This document shows, one piece after another, positions 56,879-64,000 of a stretch of 64,000 nucleotides of DNA. The notes under the pieces are model-generated. The model was not told the origin of the DNA. It ran no database searches and worked only from the letters and a program-made list of their open reading frames with translations. The DNA is from Adiantum capillus-veneris (taxonomy: Eukaryota; Streptophyta; Polypodiopsida; Polypodiales; Pteridaceae). Position numbers and translations under genes: made by a program. The DNA lies in assembly GCA_014529385.2 (NCBI GenBank), contig CM043944.1:169765740-169829739 (forward strand), read 5' to 3'. Each line of letters opens with the position of its first letter. Positions within the stretch are counted from its first letter, which is position 1.

Positions 56879-57443
56879 CATGTCAAACCTAGGCAAGAAA
56901 CATTGGGAGGCAGTGAAAGGAATATTGAGATACCTGAAAGCTACAAAGAGTATGCGTATATGCTATGGGAGTCAGGAGCTAAGTGTAAAGGGTTTTACAG
57001 ACTCAGATTATGCAGGTGACTTAGACAACCGAAAGTCTACGTCAGGGTATGTCTTTACATTGGCTGGTGGAGCAGTATCATGGCGTTCTAGATTACAAGA
57101 TTGTCTTACTCAGTCTACTACAGAGGCTGAATATGTTGCAGCATCAGAGGCATGCAAAGAATCAATTTGGCTTAATCCACTAGTAACAGATTTGGGAATC
57201 AAAGAAGAGATGCATGTGTTATATTGTGATAGTCAAAGTGTTATACAATTGGCTCGCAATCCAGTTTATCACTCAAAGACAAAGCATGTGGATGTGAAGT
57301 ATCATTTCATCAGGGAAATGCTTGAGGATAAGCAACTTCAGCTTGTCAAAGTTAACACCATAGAAAATCCTGCTGATCTACTTACAAAAGGACTTCCCTC
57401 AGGGAGCTTTGCGCATTTTCTCAAGCAGTTAGGTGTAGGGTAG
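56879..57443 (+). pseudogene. RNase H of element B
   Basis: An open frame: MSNLGKKHWEAVKGILRYLK, DSDYAGDLDNRKSTSGYVF, STTEAEYVAASEACKESIWL, LYCDSQSVIQLARNPVYHSK, and the end DLLTKGLPSGSF. All acidic catalytic residues of copia RNase H appear present. Confidence 0.92.
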
Positions 57444-57521
57444 TACATCACTTCTCTACATCTCTTGTATATTAGATTGTATAGTAGCTTCTCTCAAACT
57501 TAAAGTACCTCATTGGACTTT

Positions 57522-57532
57522 AAGTGGGAGGT
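57522..57532 (+). other. Polypurine tract of element B
   Basis: AAGTGGGAGGT directly before the LTR, identical to that of A. Confidence 0.8.
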
Positions 57533-57724
57533 TGTTGGGGTATAAAGCCCAATGTGGTCGCCCAGGTAAGTGGGCGGTCCGCCAGGTATGTACACATATT
57601 ATTTTGTAAACACCTAATAAGAACTCACTATGCTCTACACATTACAGTAGAGCGAGTTCACCATATCGTCGTGCTCTTCTTCTCGCACTCTCTCTCGAGT
57701 CGCACTTCCGCTTGTACTCCTTCA
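57533..57724 (+). repeat. 3' LTR of element B
   Basis: 192 bp, starting TGTTGGGGTATAAAGCCC and ending TACTCCTTCA; it pairs with the minus-strand copy 47940-48135. Confidence 0.9.
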
Positions 57725-58584
57725 TCTCCAACTCTAGAAGAGTGTCTCTGACCAATTGAACACTGTCAAATGCATACGCATAAAGATGACAGCAATGCCA
57801 ACAATGGCGGGTCAGCAGATGCACACCAATATTGCACTAACTGCATAAACATACATCCTATGTCGATGCCAAAACTATGGGGATATCGAGGGTTCGCTCT
57901 AAAACCTGTATCATCGAAAGGATATCCACATTTGAGAATCCCCCAGCTCAATAAAACCTTACCACGACTCTCAATAATAGGCTTTGCATATTTCCATCAC
58001 AATACATAAACCGCATAAGATCTTACATCAACCACAAAAACCCTTTTTTGTAACCGTTGCATCGTTTTGTCTGATTTAACAGACCCTCAAGACCTTACAT
58101 CAAATATGCATGTGATAGAAATTGCAGAAAGAGTCTACAATGAAAATCTGTACGTAGAAGAACCGACGAAGGTAGACCACCCTGCTGTCTGAACTGAATA
58201 TCTCTCAAACTGTGCAATTTGCAGAAACTTCCTTTTGTAAAGTTGTAGACCACGCAAAAACGGTTGGGGATTGCGAGAATGGACATGAAATAAGCTATTT
58301 TTACAGGTCAAAATAGATCTGTAAAAATCTGCAGCTTCTACTTCAAGACGTACAGGCAGTCTGAGTGACGTATCTCAAAATTGGTGAACATTTTGAGAAA
58401 ACTTTCTTCTGCAAAGTTGAAGAGGACAAAACTTTGATCAAATTCTTCAAGAATCGGCTTGAATGAAGACATTTTGGTAGGCCAATATAGATCTGCAAAA
58501 ACATGCTGCAATTTTTGTTGCTTCTCTGTCTGCCTCCCCGCTGATCTCCAATGGTGCTCCCAATCCCTGAGCTCTAATACCAGT
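57725..58584 (-). mobile_element. Outer leader of element A, minus strand
   Basis: It runs from the primer site (58582) down to the insertion point of B (57725-57729, TCTCC). Its continuation is at 48136 on the plus strand. It shares sequence with the leader of B near 47250-47320. No protein motif. Confidence 0.8.
58571..58582 (-). other. Primer-binding site of A (initiator tRNA-Met)
   Basis: TGGTATTAGAGC on the minus strand, 11 of 12 bases of the tRNA-Met site, two bases after the LTR end. Confidence 0.85.
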
Positions 58585-58780
58585 TGAAGTGCACGTGTGA
58601 GAGCATGTGTGCAGCAATGGAGAAGAGAGGAGACACAGGTTTGGGTGGACTCCAAACACAATAGTGTTAGGGTTATGAGTCCTTATTCGTTTATGTAGAA
58701 TGAATGGTCAGTGTTAGTTCCCGGTAGTCTCCGGCCGCCCAACACTCAGGCACGGCACATTCGACTTTACCACCCCAACA
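58585..58780 (-). repeat. 5' LTR of element A
   Basis: 196 bp on the minus strand, starting TGTTGGGGTGGTAAAGTC and ending GTGCACTTCA. Outside it, reading on the minus strand, is CTATG, against TTATG after the 3' LTR. Confidence 0.9.
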
Positions 58781-59660
58781 CATAGGGTCCACCACTTGTC
58801 CAATTTATGCTCTATTGAAGCATAGAGAGCCATTAAATCCAACACTTGTTCAAGCTATGCTCCATTCCACCATAGGTAGCCACAAGGTCCACCATGTGTC
58901 TAAGCAAAGCGCCATTCTAGCATAGAGAGCCACAAGGTCCACCACTAAATTTAAGCTCTATTGAAGCATAGAGAACCATAATTTCTACCACTTTTGTGAG
59001 CTATGCTCCATTCAATCATAGAGGATCATTCAAGCATAAGGTCTATCACTTTTCCAAGCTATGATCCATTCAAGCATAGAGAACCATATAGTCACCACCA
59101 CTTGTCCAATCTATGATTTACTCAAGCATAGAGATTCATGAGTTCCACCACTCATCCAAGCTCTACTCTATTCAATCATATAGAGACACAACGTCCACTG
59201 ATCTAAGCTCTATTGAAACACATAGAACCATAAGTTTCACCATGTGTCCAAGCTATGCTCTATTCAATCATAGGGGACCATAAGGTTTACCACTTGTCCA
59301 AACTATGCTCTATTGAAACATATACAACCACAAGGTCCACCACTTGTCCAAGCTAAGATACAATTGACCATAGAGATCCACATGGTCCACCACTTGTTCA
59401 ATCTATGGTCTATTGAAGCATAGAGATCCATAAGGTCCACCAATTGTCCAAGCTATACTCCATTCAAGCATAGGGGACCATAATATCCATCACTTACCAG
59501 ATCTATGCTCTATTGAAGCATAGATATCCATAAGGTTCTCCACTTGTCGAAGCTATGCCCCATTAAAGTATAGAGAGCCACTAGTTCCACCACTTGTCCA
59601 AGATAAGCTCCATTAAAGCATAAAAATAGAGATAGACACACTGCATGGCCACAAGCTTCT
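58781..59660 (-). repeat. Tandem array, right arm
   Basis: Many copies of 'ccaccacttgtccaagctat' with 'gctccattcaagcatagaga', about 50-60 bp apart, reverse complements of the units at 52550-53960. Element A was inserted in this array. Confidence 0.85.
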
Positions 59661-60984
59661 ATCTTATCTTCAATATATCATCCCTAGTGTCAATGATTCA
59701 TTGCTCTCAAGATTCATTATATGCCCAGCCACAAGTATCATGTGTTATTTAGTCTCAATCTCCACGATTTGTTCAACCTAAAGTATCATGGATTATTTGG
59801 TGTCAATCTCCATCACTTGTCTAACTTATAGTCCATTGTAATATGTTTATTGTGTTTTTAAGCTTCAACTTTTCTAACCTTCTTTCATTTTTAGGATGGA
59901 CTTTGAATCTGGGAAAAAAGTGCACATGGTACTTGACAATGAAATTTTTTGTGTTGTTTATGTGTGTAGAACCAATGAAGTTTCCACTCGTTGTGCTATA
60001 AAGATAGGGCAAGGAAATGTATCCATACTAGTGGAGAAATCCATTCCAAACAATATACTCTAAAAGCTTTTGTGCATCCTAGATCCACTAGTTGGCCATT
60101 CTTAACAAGTTTTGGAAGGCAAGATGCTTCATATACCATGAATTCACGATTTGAAACACGTTTTTTAAGGAAATGATTATATGATGTTCACTACTTGGCC
60201 ATTCTAAATAGCTATTAGAATGGGAGGTGAAATTTATACCCAGAACTTGGTGCTTCTAAGTAACCAAAAGGCAAATGAGTGAAACTTAGAACTACCATTT
60301 GGCCATTCTAAACAAGTCTTAGAAGGTGGTAGCATCTTAAACCAAACATTCCAAACAAGTTGTGGAAGGGTGGTTGGTGCACTCAATAAACTAGTACTTT
60401 TCCATTCAAAGAACACTGTGTAAATATGGATGCATCTTAGATCTGCCATTTGTCCAATCTAAAAAATTTCTTGAGAGGAGCAAACAAATTTCCAATCCAC
60501 CATCAAGACACTTTAAGCAAAGTATGGATGGAAAAGTGCATCCTTACTTAACGTTTAGCTATTCTAAACAAGTTTAATAGGGGTTTGGTACATCCAAAAT
60601 CCACTATTGGGATATTCTTAATGATATAAAATAAAAAATGCATTCAAAATAAACTATTGCATAAATTGCTAATGCATAAGTTATAAAATATGTACAATGA
60701 GATACAAATACTTGTATGGATTATGTTTAACACGATACATGAACTTTGAAATAGAGCATTATTATGCTAGCTCAAAAAATCTTGTGAAATTCAATGGGTA
60801 TCACTCTAGGAATAGATTTTTGTATGAAATCAAGTATTCATTGCATAACATGGTAATTCCATCACAACTCACAACATTTATCATGATACATACTTAGCAA
60901 TGAGTCGATTTCGAATAGATTATCAATAACTTTCATATAAGGGACTTTATCATGAGATTTGAGTGATGTTATGTAAATTCATAT
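59661..60984. other. Degenerate repeat, no gene recognised
   Basis: Thinned-out array-like phrases (ggccattctaaacaagtc near 60303, caaacattccaaacaagttg near 60342) continue to about 60620. No supported coding frame. From 60620 to 60984 it is AT-rich without features. Confidence 0.4.
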
Positions 60985-61009
60985 TTGGCAAGAAGCTCTT
61001 CTCCACTTT

Positions 61010-61452
61010 CTATGTGGTGTAGTATTTCAACACAAACATATCCACAACTAATTTGTGTTGTGGTGGCTTTATGCGCCAAGGTGAAAAATTGGGATCAAAA
61101 GTATAACATACATTTGGGCTCATACTTAGACCATGAGTACTATTTATATATCCTGCCGAATGTCCATCTTCTATGTCACCAACAATATATATCTCATCAT
61201 CCACACAATTGACATTTAGATCCTCCAAAAGTGAGTACCTAGATTCCCTTGGAGATATCTTGCACAACTTCTTCCAAGTATCAGGGAAATACTTATCATC
61301 AACACCATAATGGAGAATAGTCATACCCTTTTGAAGATGTGTATGCACAAAAAGCCCATAACCAGCTCCTTGTATATTTGAAGCTTCTACTTCAAAGATA
61401 ACACCACTTATCTCAAAGACTTTATGCTTTGGAATGGGAAAAGTTTGTATAC
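61010..61452 (-). pseudogene. SET-domain-like gene fragment
   Basis: The minus strand is open from about 61452 to a stop at 61010: PIPKHKVFEISGVIFEVEAS, then GAGYGLFVHTHLQKGMTILH, then YIVGDIEDGHSAGYINSTHG and MSPNVCYTF. The G-x-G-x-G-L-F-x(6)-K-G-x-x-I start and the IN/PN region near the end follow the order of SET domains, which methylate lysines on histones or other proteins. The NHS/C motif is not exact (INSTHG). The domain end is not clear. It may be the last exon of the gene whose other parts lie at 61900-63855. Confidence 0.55.
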
Positions 61453-61910
61453 AAGAGGATCATCATGCCACGCATAATGTGAAAGACATTGTCTTTTAAT
61501 ATCTCTTATCATTTTAGAGTCTGTAATAAAAGAATGTTTAACATATTTTGCTTAAAAAATGTCAAACACTGTAGACTATATATTTTACTTAAGTTTTATA
61601 TGTCATGAAATATCAATTCAACATAGTAAAGAATCAATTTTTTGTATGCCAATTTATATTGAATTTATTTTTAGTAGATATGCTACTTCAAATTATTGAT
61701 GTAATAAGTAATGAATTATCTTTCCTACAATTTTATACTATTAAGAAAAGGTTCACTTCATGATACTTTTGAGCAAAAGTAAATTCAAAGATCTTAAATC
61801 AATGATTAATATACATGATGAAACTATCATTACATGTTTTAAAAAAGATATCAAACTTATTTCAAAATAAAAAGCTTAATTATATGAAAAGTGGGTATAG
61901 AAGCTTAACT
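61453..61910. other. AT-rich, probably intron or intergenic
   Basis: No frame of note; very AT-rich between the SET-like exon and the next coding-like piece. Confidence 0.4.
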
Positions 61911-62069
61911 CATACTTGCTTCAAGGTTCAAAAAGTCTGTAACTGATATGGGTGTCTCACTTATCGATGCTCCTATCGTATTTGATAATCCATGGTCATC
62001 AATAGGCTAATCTAATTGATCACTTGGAAGTTTTGCCCATTTTTTGACATCGTCATGTTGATTTGCAAA

Positions 62070-62243
62070 CATAGGGGATTCACTAAGGGTTAGTGTATGG
62101 TATCACGTGAGTGTACAATAGGGGGGTTTCCTAAGGCCAAAAGGATAGATTTTACATAGGAGGGTCCTGTATATAGGGGTTAAAAAGGAAATTTTGTTGC
62201 ACGCAGGTGGCATCCCCCTATTACTACTAGTGAATCCCCCGTG
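62070..62243. mobile_element. hAT-type MITE of 174 bp
   Basis: The terminal inverted repeats are CATAGGGGATTCACTA and, at the right end, the complement of CACGGGGGATTCACTA (14 of 16 match). They are flanked by an 8-bp duplication, TTTGCAAA, at 62062-62069 and 62244-62251. An 8-bp duplication and a CA start fit the hAT superfamily. It has no coding capacity. The duplication is itself a palindrome, so its extent could be misjudged. Confidence 0.75.
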
Positions 62244-62251
62244 TTTGCAAA

Positions 62252-63855
62252 GTTCAAAAATCTTGATTTAAGCTTTCTTTGGTCATCATTATTGTCCACA
62301 AGGCATAACACTTCTCTTTTCTACTTGAGTCCCAAGTCTGTTATGTAGCCATCACCACTGAACATGTCAATAAGCTTGAAATCTTGTTTGCAATACTTTT
62401 GAATGCATTGCTTGATTGTCAACTCCTTCTTTAGTTGTAGAAACTCAACATCTGATAATTGACTCACACTTCCAAAATCTAGATCAAGGTGTCATGCATC
62501 TAGTATTATGGATTGTGTCCCTGGATTTGAAGAACTAATAATTCCCTCAAAGGCATCTCCCTTGCTCAAGAACACAAGTGTGGTGAAGAATTCTATAGCA
62601 CCAGTAAATTCCAAATTCTTCACATTATGCAATGCCCCAACAAATTGTATTTTGACCATGTTTGTCATACTTTGCAAAGCAGACTGTAACTGCACATAGT
62701 CTTTATTATTCAAAAAGGAAAGGATCACACATTGTGGTTCGATGACCCACGTGCAATAGCCATTATGCCATCTATAAGAACTTTGAATCTTTCAGCTGAC
62801 CATTGTAGATTGCTCTCCAAATCACGTGTGTTGTCCAAGATACACAATCCTATAGGGATAGGATTGTTTAGATGGCGCTCTAAGTAAGATCTTCCCTCCA
62901 TTTGAAGACTGACAACATATATAGACCATGGAAGATCTATAATTGAATTTGATTTGTCTTTCACAATGTTGATCGTCCATTGGATATTCTTTCATGCCTC
63001 TTTTAGAAAATCAATCTTCTTTGTACCACTTTGTAGTTGTGATGTCAGCCAAGTATCATAGACTGTCAAGAAATGGGAGTAAACAACATCATTAATATTG
63101 TATGTGGTAGAAAGCTCCTCCCAATTTTCACATGGATTCTCCTCATTGAGCACATTGGATTGCTCAAGCAACTCATCTTGAATAATTCTATATTGTTTCA
63201 ATTGTTTGATGTGATCAGTCATGCCCATTACACTCGGTGTGTCCTTTGCACCCTTAGACAAAACAATCATTCTAGTCTCTATTTCTGTTTGAATCTTTTC
63301 TACTTCATCTTTGTTTAGACCACACAAATATTTAAAAATTGTGGCCGTTGGCTTCTTATCTCTCTCTCTAATTTCTCTATGATCTTCAGCCACATCAATC
63401 ATAAATAGGATCAGAGTAAGTGACATATGAGCTTGTTTGGTGATGAATGATGCACCAGCAGAAATCCTTGCCATTTTGAGAAATTCGTGCAAAACCAAAA
63501 CAAATTAAATATAAGAATTTCAGTTGTTTTCTCATTATATAACCATGAGAGAGAAAGAAAAATAAAACTTACATCCCAAGGTGTGTGAGATTTTGCACCT
63601 TCCTTTTCTCCAATGTTTGGACGTGATGGGCATTTTTGAGATGTCCACTGACTGCGAAGATGCTTGAGAATGTCATTGTAAAGTTGCTTAACATATAACA
63701 CCTTGGCATCCTCATTTGCTATGGCTGATATGGCTATTACAACTTGTGGGGATGGATCTACAACAATCCTATTAAGTATGGAGCCTGATTTACCCCTTGT
63801 AATTTTCTTTGTTTAAAACGCACATTTGTAAGGCCCCCATTATGAGGAGAAACCA
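62252..63855 (-). pseudogene. Unrecognised host gene, several exons or decayed frames
   Basis: Coding-like pieces on the minus strand: from 63770 down (VVIAISAIANEDAKVLYVKQ, LYNDILKHLRSQWTSQKCPS) to a perfect splice donor, GAT|GTAAGT, at about 63575; then 63498-62992 (168 codons: MSLTLILFMIDVAEDHREIR, IQTEIETRMIVLSKGAKD); 62964-62725 (LPWSIYVVSLQMEGRSYLER); 62728-62492; and 62480-62260 (LKKELTIKQCIQKYCKQDFK, LIDMFSGDGYITDLG). An ATG at 63855 lies after a GC-richer leader, but in another frame. I know no family that fits. The order suggests one gene ending in the SET-like piece. The acceptor at about 63467 does not keep phase with the donor, so decay or another exon model is needed. Confidence 0.45.
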
Positions 63856-64000
63856 TCGTGAGTGAAGAAAAATAACTCGCCGGAAAATAAAATCACTCGC
63901 CGGAAACCAAAATTTTCACGCTCAGTCTCGAGCCTATTTTGCCGGAATATTATGGTCGGATGGCGGTGGGAAAGTGGTCGAAAACCGGCCGATCGTTTAG
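63856..64000 (-). promoter_or_regulatory. Possible 5' leader or promoter of the minus-strand gene
   Basis: This end is more GC-rich than the rest, with a repeated 'actcgccggaaa' (63886-63909). It lies just upstream of the first ATG. No TATA box is certain. Confidence 0.3.

Larger units (their letters stand above)
54861..57724 (+). mobile_element. Element B, 3' half: Ty1/copia integrase to 3' LTR
   Basis: It continues the polyprotein of B after a gap of about 77 bp compared with A (49621-49697), which removes the WHRRLGH part of the integrase zinc site. It ends with the 3' LTR (57533-57724) followed by TCTCC (57725-57729), the exact counterpart of the bases outside the 5' LTR at 48136-48140. 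Confidence 0.9.

Overview
The window looks like nuclear DNA from a land plant with a large, repeat-rich genome, for example a gymnosperm or a fern; I cannot decide which. The evidence is plant-type Ty3/gypsy and Ty1/copia retrotransposons primed from initiator tRNA-Met, a plant-type L-gulonolactone oxidase exon, a scrap of the proteasome ATPase RPT2, long CT/AC microsatellites, and intron-like gaps between exons. I see no bacterial operons, rRNA, tRNA or CRISPR. Most coding sequence is retrotransposon protein broken by stops and frameshifts.

Layout. 1-3.87 kb: AT-rich DNA with a degenerate tandem array whose units each carry a palindrome. 3.87-25.37 kb: the 3' half of a minus-strand Ty3/gypsy element (M). 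M is split by N (5092-11608, short 177-bp LTRs, no pol) and by P (12687-22738, a Tat-like plus-strand element with gag, pol and an extra ORF after integrase). M carries a captured RPT2 fragment just before its 3' LTR. 25.37-37.65 kb: C, a chromodomain gypsy element with LTRs of about 4 kb, inserted in the integrase of M. 38.6-41.05 kb: a truncated minus-strand gypsy element (D). 42.2-45.55 kb: host DNA with a GULLO-type exon, microsatellites and tandem repeats. 45.55-58.78 kb: two related copia elements (A and B). 52.55-54 and 58.78-59.7 kb: a tandem array with a unit of about 50-60 bp. 60.9-64 kb: host gene remnants on the minus strand, including a SET-like domain and a hAT-type MITE.

Main result. 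The copia region looks scrambled: a minus 5' half of B, then plus A, then a plus 3' half of B, then a minus leader and LTR of A. One inversion of about 9.3 kb (45554 to about 54860) explains all of it. Undoing it on paper gives B inserted in the leader of A, and A inserted in the tandem array. Four independent signs agree: the two far-apart LTRs of B have the same target-site duplication (TCTCC); those of A nearly match (TTATG/CTATG); the array has one orientation on both sides of A; and an open reading frame of the host runs across the healed breakpoint.

Other points of interest are a short ORF, probably the first gag exon, kept inside both giant LTRs of C; variable numbers of a 150-bp repeat in those LTRs; the homologous extra ORFs of P and M; and the RPT2 capture. 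All boundaries, identities and family calls were made by eye from the sequence.
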